NCBI GenBank assembly: GCA_934086815.1
Contig: CAKOIM010000005.1
Location: 1 to 59,576, forward strand
Source of the DNA: an uncultured Bacilli bacterium
GTDB lineage: Bacteria > Bacillota_I > Bacilli_A > RF39 > UBA660
Length of the DNA stretch: 59,576 nucleotides
Reading direction: 5' to 3'
This document shows, piece by piece, positions 10,501-18,326 of the stretch. Within the stretch, counting starts at the first letter, position 1. The number at the start of each line of letters is the position of its first letter. Made by a program: the position numbers and the translations under genes. A model generated the notes under the pieces. That model did not search any database and was not told the origin of the DNA. It was given only the letters and a program-made list of their open reading frames with translations.

Positions 10501-12321
10501 AAATGTGCAATACATATTGAAAATTATGCTATAAGTCTGCAAATTAGTTTTGGTGTCGATTTTCAAAAACGGGTTTTTAAAATTTTGGATTATTTATATA
10601 CTATTATTACTAATACTGAGGATAATGCAACTAATTATCTTCAAATACAAAAAATGGATATACGAAATGCCGTAATAACTGAAGTTGATAAAAATACATC
10701 AATGATTGAAACTAAAATTACTGGTGAAGCAAAAAAAGTGGCAGATTTACATGAAAAACAAAATGAAATTTATGTTGAATTAGAAAATAAAATTGATAAT
10801 TACATTAGAGATAGACAAAGAGGAAAAAACGATAGAGATAAGCTTCTAAATTGTATTGAAGAATTAAATGGCATTATAAATAGCAATAGTAATAGAACTA
10901 GTAGATATGAATCTATCTTAATATGTTTTATCTCAATAGCTTTAAAAGAAGAAAAATTATCTACATTACAAAGAAATAATTTTTGTGATTTTTGGATTAC
11001 TGGACTGGAAAAAATATTTGAAAATGAAGTTTTTATTTTTGAGCCACAATTAATTAATATTTTATTAGATCAATTATCTGAAGATACAAGTGATGAAATA
11101 AAAAATAAGATTAAAAAAATAATTTTGAAATGCACTATAAATGATACACATGATGGTATTATTAAACAAATACAATTAAAAATATCTCAGTATCTGTTAG
11201 GTAATTCTAACTTATCTAGAATTATATTTAATACTATCATCAAACTTTCAGAAGACGAAATGAATCATCAAAAATATAATGCTACGTATGTTAAAGAATC
11301 TGGATTTGTATTTAAGCCTAATTTTGTGCCCAAGCTTTCTGGTGTGGACTATCAACTTGAAGAAAATAGCGAAAAAAAGTATGAAAGTTTAAAAGAACAA
11401 GTTATACAAGATTATTTGTTTGATGAAAAAAAATTAAATTTAGATCAGTTCAATATTGATGATTATGATATACAATTACTATTTAAAATTGTTAATTGTG
11501 GAATGACTTTAAGTAACAAATCTTTTGAAAAAATTCTAAAAGAATTGTTGAAATGCATGATAAATATATATGACTCTTGTAAAGAAGATAGGTTATATTA
11601 TGAAATCATTGATACATATAGTCAATTTGAATTCGTTTCTTTTATACAAAAAGAATTAATTTACACATTAGAATATAATGAAAATGTGGTTGATTTTTTG
11701 TTTAAAGATATTAATTTTGAAATATTTCAAGAGGAAACAATAGAATTTTATCAGAAAATTATGGGTGGTTTTATTGCTGAATTTTATGATTCTTATAATA
11801 ATGCTTCTAGGAGAAATATCTGTAAAAAGAAGATATCAGAAGTTGAAAAAAGAATTGTTAATATTAAAAATGAAAAAGTAAAAAAACAATTATATAAATG
11901 TCTTTTCTTTAATGCATCAAGAGATTGTAAGTGGAATCCTTCGGAGATAAAAACAAGTTATAGCTATGAAGATAAAATGTTTTTAAACAAGCAGTTTTCA
12001 AAGTACGGAATTTATTATATAATAGATGCTATTAAATCTTTATATTTACTGAATGTTGATGAATTACTACCTGAAATTTTAATTAGTGTAAAAGAAATCT
12101 TATCTTATAACAATAGTAACTATAATATTTTAGAAAAAGAATTAAAAGGTGATGTAGACATTATTATTAATATGATAATAATTAAATCATTTACAAAATA
12201 TAGCGATAAAATAAAATTAGATGAAGAATTAATTAAGTCTTATGAAGATATTTTATGTATATTGATAGCTCATGATAATGAAATTGCAGGTGTATTAATT
12301 GATGAATTTAGAGTGCATTAA
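7579..12321 (+). CDS. Giant SMEK/STAND-like NTPase, probable antiviral defence protein
   Basis: About 1,580 residues. The N-terminal ~150 residues (FPYFDLISEDKKIYIQVS core) resemble the SMEK domain found at the N-terminus of defence STAND proteins. A P-loop NTPase follows, with GMAGSGKSV (Walker A, ~226-234) and IVFFIDALE (Walker B, ~280-288), then ITSCRS as a sensor-like strand. The remaining ~1,100 residues are helical and repeat-like, as in the sensor arms of Avs and other STAND proteins. ATG 7579 is preferred, with TTAGGG at 7565-7570; an upstream GTG at 7570 adds three residues. It follows the R-M genes after 142 bp. Known STAND defence proteins bind a phage protein, oligomerise and activate an effector. 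Here the effector, probably the N-terminal domain, and the trigger are unknown. Confidence 0.65.
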   Translation: MYSKERMNFIIDYMSAYEQKIKLANKNGLFDNAKMFELFAQNICELYFNQKFYNLNDKRCNFPYFDLISEDKKIYIQVSTTLDVENKIKTTLENVRDSKDNKYSEITEVYFFVLHNDKVTKIKNYTGKQQIGNIPFDKRKNLITTLDIVTRSENDIKFQEDIFMLLKQEFENYNEISLKFSEALDISKNVGIKNIDVKINGEYEIDRSDFLKRIKDDNNKFISIQGMAGSGKSVLCKKYLDDEELVLFSRAERFVEETHLNSIWNFDIKTILDFLNGKRIVFFIDALEFIADASKTKLELLESLYSIVSKYENAYIITSCRSNDNNAFIKLESNYMIKLYEIDEISSKELNLIKEKYPIINKLAQNNSYNDLLKIPFYINIIMSYNINPDCIDDINKLRYYIWENIICLKSKTKKYNIKISNVRKAIEKIVFDRAKKFVLGISEKDIDSNIISALISEEIVIRNKEGIRLKYDIFEDICFEQFFDEQFISCKGKYDNFYKKIEKMGRCVYRRYQIWISNKLFTKENQDKFINNLVFSNCVSNEWKKQTEIGILKSNYNNNFFEKNIFNILDNNLLDEFIDICNIYCFDLKLVDFNNEFPKVILIPTGGSRKNIIKIIAQEKLYLKNTINESKVAKLCLDYTNQNNNRLKEIDILVCSILEFFVDEAFQKVDKEWFNVIEYIDKYLVVLFKLSETCSEWLKNFFTKLLDGYNSKSKKNQRMSEEILQWISENAHYNLVKELPHEMCFIANTLWIKKNSDNEFYYHSNVENDYGLCEDYKYSFQTPNKNVLLRNLFRVKFYIGLDWAIDFINNSVDAYAENSPDNVLKVKIKFVDTNEIKQYYGNNNMWLAGTRDGYVPDLLSDIVFYIKDSIMNFIQQNLSDKENVEKILLNIKNKIYSKSNNVILLTVIENIGLHFQNEFPGYALDLVTSIDIINWDTHRYSLYLNNPQLQMLEKQLLLKIGLPEIKYRYELDKKCAIHIENYAISLQISFGVDFQKRVFKILDYLYTIITNTEDNATNYLQIQKMDIRNAVITEVDKNTSMIETKITGEAKKVADLHEKQNEIYVELENKIDNYIRDRQRGKNDRDKLLNCIEELNGIINSNSNRTSRYESILICFISIALKEEKLSTLQRNNFCDFWITGLEKIFENEVFIFEPQLINILLDQLSEDTSDEIKNKIKKIILKCTINDTHDGIIKQIQLKISQYLLGNSNLSRIIFNTIIKLSEDEMNHQKYNATYVKESGFVFKPNFVPKLSGVDYQLEENSEKKYESLKEQVIQDYLFDEKKLNLDQFNIDDYDIQLLFKIVNCGMTLSNKSFEKILKELLKCMINIYDSCKEDRLYYEIIDTYSQFEFVSFIQKELIYTLEYNENVVDFLFKDINFEIFQEETIEFYQKIMGGFIAEFYDSYNNASRRNICKKKISEVEKRIVNIKNEKVKKQLYKCLFFNASRDCKWNPSEIKTSYSYEDKMFLNKQFSKYGIYYIIDAIKSLYLLNVDELLPEILISVKEILSYNNSNYNILEKELKGDVDIIINMIIIKSFTKYSDKIKLDEELIKSYEDILCILIAHDNEIAGVLIDEFRVH

Positions 12322-12379
12322 ATAATATATAAATTCAATAGAATTTCAGGAAAAGAAGGTTAATATTGCATCATGTCCG

Positions 12380-12408
12380 TTGACTGTCCTATGATTTTGT
12401 GCTAAAAT
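12380..12408 (+). promoter_or_regulatory. Strong sigma-A-type promoter in an intergenic region
   Basis: TTGACT (12380-12385), a 17-bp spacer, then TAAAAT (12403-12408) preceded by TG for an extended -10. No long gene follows. A terminator lies only ~30 bases downstream, suggesting a short RNA or a tiny peptide (an ATG at 12431 opens 22 hydrophobic codons). Confidence 0.55.
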
Positions 12409-12438
12409 GATAATATAGGAAAGTTGTAGGATGATAAA

Positions 12439-12472
12439 AATAATTTGTATTTTTGCAAATTATTTTTTCTTT
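12439..12472 (+). terminator. Rho-independent terminator
   Basis: AATAATTTG (12439-12447) pairs perfectly with CAAATTATT (12456-12464) and is followed by a T-rich tail. It would end a transcript of roughly 50-60 nt from the 12380 promoter. Confidence 0.6.
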
Positions 12473-12535
12473 TACAAACCCTTATTTTATAACGGATAGT
12501 GAAGCATTTGATGAAAATCGTGTCATTGCAATTCC

Positions 12536-12614
12536 TATTATTTTGTGATATATATAGTAATATAAGATAATTATAAAGAAGGACTATTTGGGAGATTTTT
12601 TATCTCTCTTTTTT
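12536..12614 (+). other. Second promoter-terminator unit in the element's non-coding region
   Basis: TTGCAA (12536) with TAATAT (12558) at a 16-bp spacing could be a promoter. GAGAT (12592-12596) pairs with ATCTC (12602-12606) and is followed by T residues, forming a short terminator. The 12322-12885 stretch otherwise has no intact gene; it seems to hold regulatory or replication signals. Confidence 0.35.
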
Positions 12615-12660
12615 CATGTTTATTTTTATTTTTATCAATGAAAGAGGGTGAGTTATATTT

Positions 12661-12771
12661 TTAAATATTAATAATGAATTTTATGAAAAAGTTGAAATAT
12701 TAAATGAAAATTTGATTAAAAAATTTCTAAACTGTCGGAGACTATTAGTGGGTTTTAGGGATATTCCCTAA
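12661..12771 (+). pseudogene. Small ORF remnant without a start codon
   Basis: The frame reads NINNEFYEKVEILNENL and ends VGFRDIP before TAA 12769-12771. A GAGGGTGAG ribosome-site-like sequence sits just upstream, but only ATA, GTT or TTA codons occur where a start is expected. It may be a former leader peptide or replication-associated small gene. Confidence 0.3.
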
Positions 12772-12803
12772 CAAGCTAGATGGGTGTGTATACACCATGC
12801 TTG
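12758..12803 (+). repeat. Cluster of inverted repeats upstream of the 189-residue gene
   Basis: GGGA-TAT-TCCC (12758-12768) is followed by a two-part hairpin: CAAGC (12772-12776) pairs with GCTTG (12799-12803), and inside it GGTGT (12783-12787) pairs with ACACC (12792-12796). This is more structure than expected in such AT-rich DNA. It could be a structured leader RNA, a recombinase or replication-protein site, or a transfer origin. Confidence 0.45.
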
Positions 12804-12885
12804 ATATATTGTATTACACGGGTATGTAACCTCAAAATAGGATTTAATGGTAATCCGAAATGTGTTATGAAATGAAAGGAGAAAT

Positions 12886-13455
12886 ATGGAATTTAAGTCA
12901 ATGGAGAAGTGGCGTGTTTTACAGAAGTTTAAAATTAGCGAAAAACAGTATAAGAGATTAGTAAAAAGATTAAAAAGAAGACATCCTAATGAAAGATGGA
13001 TTGATGAACATTTTGCTCAAAATGGTGAAAGAGTAGTATATCTAAAATTAGAATTTGTAGAGTGGATAGAAGAAGTTTATTTCAATAATAATATATTTTA
13101 TTTGGATGCTGAAATAAACTTCTTTAGAAAACAAATCTTAAGATTAGAAAATGAGTTACATTTTACTCATAATGAATTTGAATATAAAGATATATCCTTA
13201 TATGATTTAAGAAGTTATTTTAATAAAAGTAAAAATATTATTGATGTTGCAGTAAATAGAATGGAAAAGAGAAATGATAAATCATTCAAGTATATAAAGA
13301 ATGGTAAAGTTATAATTAATAAAGAAGGCGTTAAATGGTTAAGTGAAAAGTATTTTCGTAAAAAATATTTAAGTCAACTAGAATTTTACAAATTAGAACT
13401 TCAAAATGTTAAGAGAAAAAGAAATGGATACAAAGAATTAAAAATATTTTATTAA
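12886..13455 (+). CDS. Unknown protein with two similar helix-turn-helix-like halves
   Basis: 189 residues, very basic. Residues ~8-67 and ~105-165 share a pattern: a helix pair, a basic RMEKR or LKRRH stretch, a K-NG-x-V strand and a closing WIEEVYF or WLSEKYF. This suggests an internal duplication of a winged-helix or excisionase-like DNA-binding unit. A strong GAAAGGAGA ribosome site precedes ATG 12886. It sits between the hairpin-rich region and the recombinase, so a role in element replication, excision or regulation is plausible but unproven. Confidence 0.5.
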   Translation: MEFKSMEKWRVLQKFKISEKQYKRLVKRLKRRHPNERWIDEHFAQNGERVVYLKLEFVEWIEEVYFNNNIFYLDAEINFFRKQILRLENELHFTHNEFEYKDISLYDLRSYFNKSKNIIDVAVNRMEKRNDKSFKYIKNGKVIINKEGVKWLSEKYFRKKYLSQLEFYKLELQNVKRKRNGYKELKIFY

Positions 13456-13458
13456 AGC

Positions 13459-13485
13459 CTAGTTTGAGATATAACTAGTTTTTTT
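13459..13485 (+). terminator. Rho-independent terminator
   Basis: CTAGTT (13459-13464) pairs with AACTAG (13473-13478), followed by seven T. It ends the 189-residue gene. Confidence 0.6.
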
Positions 13486-13556
13486 GTGCCCTAATTTTGA
13501 TAATAAAGTCTTATAATCGTTCTTATTTCATAAAATGAAAGGAGAGGTGTAGATTA

Positions 13557-13649
13557 GTGAATATAACTGAAACTTTTGATAAAGATAAAAATTTGGTTGA
13601 CTTAATAGAGGAGTATTTAAAATTGATGTTAGAAAATAGTAAGCAATAA
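13557..13649 (+). CDS. Small 30-residue ORF before the recombinase
   Basis: GTG 13557 is preceded by a very strong GGAGAGGTG site (13541-13549). The product is 30 residues, acidic and amphipathic (contains KNLVDLIEEYLKLML), and ends at TAA 13647-13649. Both the ribosome site and its place directly before the recombinase suggest a real small gene, perhaps a leader or recombination accessory. The family is not recognised. Confidence 0.45.
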   Translation: MNITETFDKDKNLVDLIEEYLKLMLENSKQ

Positions 13650-13707
13650 GAGTTTGTGATATAATGATATTGCTTATTGAAGTTATACATATTGGAAGGA
13701 GTATTAA

Positions 13708-15336
13708 GTGTATAACAATATAATACAAGCACCAAGTTTTTATAGAGTAGGTTTATATATCAGATTATCAGAAAGTGATGAAGATAAAACTTATGAGTCA
13801 GAGAGTGAAAGTATAATTAACCAAAGAAATTTGTTGATGGATTATGTAAAAATGAGTGGATTTACTTTGGTTGATGAGTATGTAGATGATGGATTTACTG
13901 GTACTAACTTTGATAGACCTTCTTTTCAAAGATTATTAAAAGATATTGAAAATGGTCGAATCAATTGTGTAATCACGAAAGACCTATCAAGATTAGGTAG
14001 AGATTATATTCAATGTGGTTATTATGTAGAACAATATTTTCCGCAAAATAAAATTAGATATATTTCTATATTAGATCAAGTTGATACATTTCTAGAAAGT
14101 GCTAATAATGATATTGCTCCATTTAAAGCTTTGTTTAATGATATGACTAGTAAAGATACTTCTAAGAAGATTCGTTCAATACTAAAAAATAAAAAAGAAC
14201 AAGGTAAATTTATAGGTAGTAAACCATGTTATGGATATATGAGAGATCCACTTGATAAAGGACATTTAATACCAGATCCAGAAGTTGCTCCCGTTGTTAA
14301 AAAGATATTTAAAATGGCTCATTCTGGAACTGGAGTAAGTGATATAGTATCATACTTAAATGATAATAAGATATTAAGTCCTAGTATGTATAAAAATACT
14401 AAATCATCTTCAAGACAAAAATTGAATGTATGGACAATATCCTCAGTAAATAAATTATTAAAAAATAGAATGTATACAGGGGATATGATACAAAATGTTC
14501 AAACAAAATTAAGCTATAAATCTCAAAAGAAAGTTGCTTTAGAAAAAGAGTTTTGGATAATAGTAGAAAACACTCATGAACCTCTAGTTAGTAAGACAGT
14601 ATTTGAAGCAATACAAAATGCTCCTGCAAGAGTAAGAACAACTCATTGTAATAGAGAAAAAAGATTATTAGAAAATCTACTTGTATGCAAAGAATGCGGA
14701 AATTCTTTAAGTGTTCTTTATAGAAAAAATAAAAACTATAAGGATGGAAAATATTGGAGTGTTAATTGCAATAAATATGCAAGAGATCCAAGAAGACATT
14801 TGTGTTATCCACATTTCTTTCCTTATGATAAACTAGAAGAAAAAATAATGAGTGTTATTAAAACTACTTGTCAAAAATATTTAGATAGTTTAAATATCAA
14901 AGAGTTATCTGAAAGAGTATTACAAGATAGAGCAAAGGAAAAGAATGAGAGGCAAAAAGAAAAACAACAATTATTAAATGATATTGAGGAATTAAAAAGA
15001 AAATCTGATGCATTATATGATGATAAATTTAATGGAATAATAAGTGTTGATTCTTATACAAGAATGTCGACACAAACTGAAAAACAGATATCAGCCTTAA
15101 ATTACAGGATTTATGAAATTGATAATGAAGAAAATCAGGTTAAAGAAGATGCAAAAGAAATAGCTAAACATGAAGAACAAATAAAGTCACTTTTAAATTT
15201 AGATGAACCTAATAGAGAATTAATAAAAACTTTAGTAAAAAATATTTATATTGATAAAGATAGAAATATAGAAATTCAATATAGATTTAAGGTGCTAGAT
15301 GATATAAAAACTAATTATGAAGAAATAGATAAATAA
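13708..15336 (+). CDS. Large serine recombinase (site-specific integrase/excisionase)
   Basis: 542 residues. The N-terminal resolvase domain has the catalytic serine in YIRLSES (Ser21) and the conserved LSRLGRDY helix. The Recombinase domain follows (~170-290), then a zinc ribbon with CKEC and a distant Cys pair (~330-375), and a coiled coil (~400-480) that controls synapsis direction. The start is GTG 13708 with GGAAGGA upstream. It ends ~125 bp from attR, the usual arrangement for elements moved by such enzymes. All key parts are present, so it should be able to integrate and, with a directionality factor, excise the element. Confidence 0.95.
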   Translation: MYNNIIQAPSFYRVGLYIRLSESDEDKTYESESESIINQRNLLMDYVKMSGFTLVDEYVDDGFTGTNFDRPSFQRLLKDIENGRINCVITKDLSRLGRDYIQCGYYVEQYFPQNKIRYISILDQVDTFLESANNDIAPFKALFNDMTSKDTSKKIRSILKNKKEQGKFIGSKPCYGYMRDPLDKGHLIPDPEVAPVVKKIFKMAHSGTGVSDIVSYLNDNKILSPSMYKNTKSSSRQKLNVWTISSVNKLLKNRMYTGDMIQNVQTKLSYKSQKKVALEKEFWIIVENTHEPLVSKTVFEAIQNAPARVRTTHCNREKRLLENLLVCKECGNSLSVLYRKNKNYKDGKYWSVNCNKYARDPRRHLCYPHFFPYDKLEEKIMSVIKTTCQKYLDSLNIKELSERVLQDRAKEKNERQKEKQQLLNDIEELKRKSDALYDDKFNGIISVDSYTRMSTQTEKQISALNYRIYEIDNEENQVKEDAKEIAKHEEQIKSLLNLDEPNRELIKTLVKNIYIDKDRNIEIQYRFKVLDDIKTNYEEIDK

Positions 15337-15458
15337 TAAAAATTGGGTGGTAAAATTGTTAAACACACAATCTTATCATCCCCTATACTATTTTTAGTAA
15401 AAATAAAAATGCAGTAAAATCAAGGAAAAACGATAGCCTAATCACATAAAATCTTTCC

Positions 15459-15467
15459 GGAGGTGGG
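15459..15467 (+). other. Right attachment junction of the integrative element (attR)
   Basis: Up to about 15461 the sequence belongs to the element; GGT 15462-15464 is the shared core. From 15465 the codons read G-D-G-A-E-I-I-Y-A-L-R-N, the direct continuation of the amidase cut at 363. The 15337-15461 gap before it holds no gene and should contain the recombinase arm site. Confidence 0.7.
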
Positions 15468-16391
15468 GATGGTGCTGAAATAATTTATGCTTTGCGTAAT
15501 AATGATTCTTTAGCTCAAAAAATTGCAAAGGAATTTGAGAGCGTTGGTCAAAATGTTCGAAAATATTATCAAAGAAGATTACCAAGTAATCCTGCAAAAG
15601 ATTATTATTACATTATGCGTGATACCCCTAATAATGAAACGATAATTGTAGAATATGGTTTTGCTGATTCTACGGGTGATGATGTAAATCAATTGAAAAA
15701 CAATTGGGAAAATTTAGCTGAAGCTGTAGTAAAAGCAGTTACAGAGTATGCTGGAGGAAAATACATAGCTCCAACTGGCGCCAAGTATTATACTGTGAAA
15801 ACTGGAGATAGTTTATGGAGTATTTCAAAAAGATTTGGAATTACTGTTGATGAATTAAAAAAAGCTAATAACTTAAAAAGTAATTTGTTGAGTATAGGGC
15901 AAAATTTAATTATACCGGGTTTAACATCTGATACAACGGATGAATATATTGTAAAAAAAGGAGACACCCTTTATGGTATCGCTAGAAAATTCGGATTGAC
16001 AGTAACAGAACTTAAAAAATTAAACAATTTAATTAGTAATTCATTATCTATTGGTGATGTGTTAAAAGTATCTAAATCAACTTCCAATATCGATGGGGAT
16101 AATACTTATACAGTAAAAAAAGGCGATAGTTTATATAGTATTGCTCAGAAATATAAAACTGATGTGGATACTTTAAAAAGATTAAATAATTTAACTTCTA
16201 ATAATTTAAGCATTAATCAAATTTTAAAAATTCCGAAACAAAGTCAAACTAATCAGGTTTACACAGTTGAAAAAGGCGATAATCTTTATGGAATAGCGCG
16301 TAAATTTAATACCACTGTTGCGGCAATAAAAAAACTAAACAATTTAGATAGTGATAACTTGTCCATAAGCCAAAAATTATTAATACCTTAA
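15465..16391 (+). pseudogene. N-acetylmuramoyl-L-alanine amidase, C-terminal part with four LysM repeats
   Basis: This part continues the split amidase. The second half of Amidase_3 contains VYQRR-like KYYQRRLP and ends with the catalytic Glu region IIVEYGF. Four LysM peptidoglycan-binding repeats follow, each starting YTVKKGD-like and ending near NLxSIGQxLxIP, at about 15785, 15945, 16105 and 16255. No signal peptide can be present because the true N-terminus is 15 kb away. A TTG at 15492 could start a truncated product, but no ribosome site supports it. LysM repeats would hold the enzyme on the wall. Excision of the element would rejoin the frame. Confidence 0.85.
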
Positions 16392-16411
16392 AAGTCGTTA
16401 AGACTTTTTTT
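16391..16411 (+). terminator. Rho-independent terminator after the amidase
   Basis: AAAGTC (16391-16396) pairs with GACTTT (16402-16407), followed by T residues. Confidence 0.55.
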
Positions 16412-16448
16412 AGTACTTTTTAAAAATTGGCTTAAGAAACCAATGTTA

Positions 16449-16871
16449 CTAATGTAATTTTTTGCAAATTCCTGGATCAGGATTATAAAAACAATGATTT
16501 TTATATCTTCCTGCTAAATCTTGGTCATACCAAGTCTTTTTGCATGATGCATTTTGACTAGGTGCGTAAAACCATAGGGCATTAGTTGCAGGATAATAAT
16601 ATTCCCCTCTTAAGATTCTTTTAGCTAATTGTTTTTCTAAAGTGGTTGATGCCGCATTGAATAAAGATGATTTAGTTCCAACAAATTGATTTGGTTGATA
16701 AATTGCTGTGGTTATACTATTGATATTTTTGAAAGTTAAACAGTTAGCTATAACTCTATTTGCTACGACATTACCTACCATAAGCATTCCTTCATTGCCT
16801 TCGGCTAAAGCTTCTGCACGCATTATACGGGCTAATAAATCTAATTCTTTATCTGTATAATTTATAAACAT
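16449..16871 (-). CDS. Cell wall hydrolase, SleB/CwlJ type (Hydrolase_2)
   Basis: About 140 residues spanning the Hydrolase_2 domain: DLLARIMRAEA with the conserved Glu, GMLMVGNVVANRV, then ALWFYAP and a Cys-containing C-terminus. These are spore-cortex-lytic or related lytic transglycosylase-like enzymes. ATG 16871 is chosen because GGAGG lies 8 bases upstream; the ATG at 16886 is part of that site. No signal peptide is seen, unlike SleB itself, so it could act in the mother cell or leave by another route. It faces the amidase gene. Together with Spo0A it hints at a sporulating ancestor. Confidence 0.8.
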   Translation of the reverse strand: MFINYTDKELDLLARIMRAEALAEGNEGMLMVGNVVANRVIANCLTFKNINSITTAIYQPNQFVGTKSSLFNAASTTLEKQLAKRILRGEYYYPATNALWFYAPSQNASCKKTWYDQDLAGRYKNHCFYNPDPGICKKLH

Positions 16872-16950
16872 TTTAAATTCCTCCATTATATAATATGAAT
16901 AATATCCTTTAATTTTCTTTAGTTATTAACTTTTTTAATGAAAAATGTAC

Positions 16951-16979
16951 TAGATATTTAAAGATAAGTATGATATAAT
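16951..16979 (+). promoter_or_regulatory. Promoter of the tRNA-Trp gene
   Basis: TATAAT (16974-16979) with TAGATA (16951-16956) at 17 bp. The -35 box is weak. It ends 18 bases before the tRNA. Confidence 0.4.
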
Positions 16980-16997
16980 TTTTTTGTTCAACAAATT

Positions 16998-17071
16998 AGG
17001 GGCATGGTATAATGGTAGCATAGGAGTCTCCAAAACTTTTGATGGGAGTTCGATTCTCTCTGCCCCTGCCA
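16998..17071 (+). tRNA. tRNA-Trp (anticodon CCA)
   Basis: A 74-nt cloverleaf: acceptor AGGGGCA pairs with TGCCCCT, the anticodon loop CTCCAAA has CCA at 17030-17032, the T arm contains TTCGATT, and CCA is encoded. A CCA anticodon reads UGG only. This argues against UGA meaning Trp in this genome, unless another tRNA exists elsewhere. Confidence 0.93.
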
Positions 17072-17110
17072 TTTTGATTTAATTAAACACGTATGTGTTT
17101 ATTTTGATAT

Positions 17111-17137
17111 CTTGATACGATGGTATCAAGTTTTTTT
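17111..17137 (+). terminator. Rho-independent terminator after tRNA-Trp
   Basis: CTTGATAC (17111-17118) pairs perfectly with GTATCAAG (17123-17130) around GATG, followed by seven T. Confidence 0.8.
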
Positions 17138-17200
17138 ATATAATGTTTTACTTTAATTTTTATCCATGTTAAAATTATTATAGAGAGGATAAGAAATAAA

Positions 17201-18325
17201 ATGAAGACGATAAAAGATATAGATTTAAAAAATAAAAATGTAATATTAAGGTGTGATTATAATGTTCCAGTGGAGGACAATATTATAAAGGATAATTCTA
17301 AAATTAAAAAATCTCTTAAAACCATAAATTACTTATTGGAAAATAATTGTAAAATAGTAATTTTAAGTCATTTTGGTAGAGTAAAAAAAGAAGAGGATAA
17401 AAAAAATAATAGTTTACTAATTGTTGCTCAAGAATTAGCTAATCTTTTAAAAAGAGATGTAAAGTTTATAAATGATTGTTTTAGTAATAAGGTAAAAACG
17501 ATTGTTACCAATGCAAATTTAGGAGAGGTTATATTATTAGAAAACACGAGATTTACAGATGTTCCAAACAAAATGGAAAGTAATAATGATATAACATTAT
17601 CAAAATTTTTTGCAAGCTTAGGGGACGTTTATATAAATGATGCGTTTGGATCACTACATAGAGAACATTCTTCTACAGCAGGCATTTGTAAATATATACC
17701 ACATGCTATTGGTTTTTTAGTGGAAGAAGAGTTAGCTAATTTAGATATATTAATTAATAATACGCCTCATCCGTTTTGCGTTTTTATGGGAGGCGCTAAA
17801 GTTGATGATAAATTACCTATTATTAAAGAGTTATTAAAAAGATGTGATTATCTATTAACGGGCGGAGGAATAGCCAATTCATTTTTAAAAGCTAAGGGTG
17901 CTGATTTAGGAAATAGTATTGCTACGAGTGATGAAAATATTTTAAAAGAGTTAACTTTACTTATGGATACTTATCAAAAAAAGATTGTATTACCAGATGA
18001 TTTTACTATTGACGATGGAATTATTTATGATTTAGGTAATAAAACAATTTTAAAATATCAACAATATATAGATGCTAGTGAAATAATTTTTGTAAATGGA
18101 ACTTGTGGAAAATTTGAGGATGAAAGATTTACAGAAGGAACAAAAAATTTATTTGATGCTTTGGCAAATTCACATAAAAAAGTAATAATTGGTGGTGGTG
18201 ACACGGCATCAGCGGTATCAAAATTTGGATTTAAAGATAAGTTTACATATGTTTCAAGTGGCGGAGGAGCATCTTTAGAATATATCGCATTTAAAAAATT
18301 AAAAGCATTAGATTGGATGGAATAA
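17201..18325 (+). CDS. pgk: Phosphoglycerate kinase
   Basis: 374 residues. It transfers phosphate from 1,3-bisphosphoglycerate to ADP in glycolysis. Motifs: RCDYNVP near the start, SHFGR, HREHSS, MGGAKVDDK, and GGGDTASAV in the nucleotide domain near the C-terminus. The length is a little short for the family (~390-400), but all domains are present. GAGAGGAT precedes ATG 17201. The next gene, tpiA, starts one base after its stop, so pgk and tpiA form an operon. Confidence 0.95.
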   Translation: MKTIKDIDLKNKNVILRCDYNVPVEDNIIKDNSKIKKSLKTINYLLENNCKIVILSHFGRVKKEEDKKNNSLLIVAQELANLLKRDVKFINDCFSNKVKTIVTNANLGEVILLENTRFTDVPNKMESNNDITLSKFFASLGDVYINDAFGSLHREHSSTAGICKYIPHAIGFLVEEELANLDILINNTPHPFCVFMGGAKVDDKLPIIKELLKRCDYLLTGGGIANSFLKAKGADLGNSIATSDENILKELTLLMDTYQKKIVLPDDFTIDDGIIYDLGNKTILKYQQYIDASEIIFVNGTCGKFEDERFTEGTKNLFDALANSHKKVIIGGGDTASAVSKFGFKDKFTYVSSGGGASLEYIAFKKLKALDWME

Positions 18326-18326
18326 A

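Larger units (their letters stand above)
364..15464 (+). mobile_element. 15.1 kb serine-recombinase integrative element carrying Type III R-M and a STAND NTPase
   Basis: The element interrupts an amidase gene. Its boundaries come from the in-frame reconstruction of the host gene, not from similarity. Content, left to right: metallophosphoesterase, replication-initiator remnant, unknown 341-residue protein, mod, res, a ~1,580-residue SMEK/STAND-like protein, a ~560 bp non-coding region with promoters, terminators and hairpins, a 189-residue protein, a 30-residue ORF and a large serine recombinase next to attR. No relaxase, coupling ATPase, phage structural genes or complete replication module were seen. 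It is best described as a non-conjugative integrative defence element that moves with its own recombinase or is mobilised in trans. Confidence 0.8.

Noticed and set aside
13523..13735. Minus-strand ORFs at 13523-13735
   Set aside because: They are shadows of the 30-residue gene and the recombinase start, with no ribosome site.
364..15464. Prophage
   Set aside because: No capsid, terminase, portal, tail or lysis genes. Only a recombinase and a replication remnant are phage-like.
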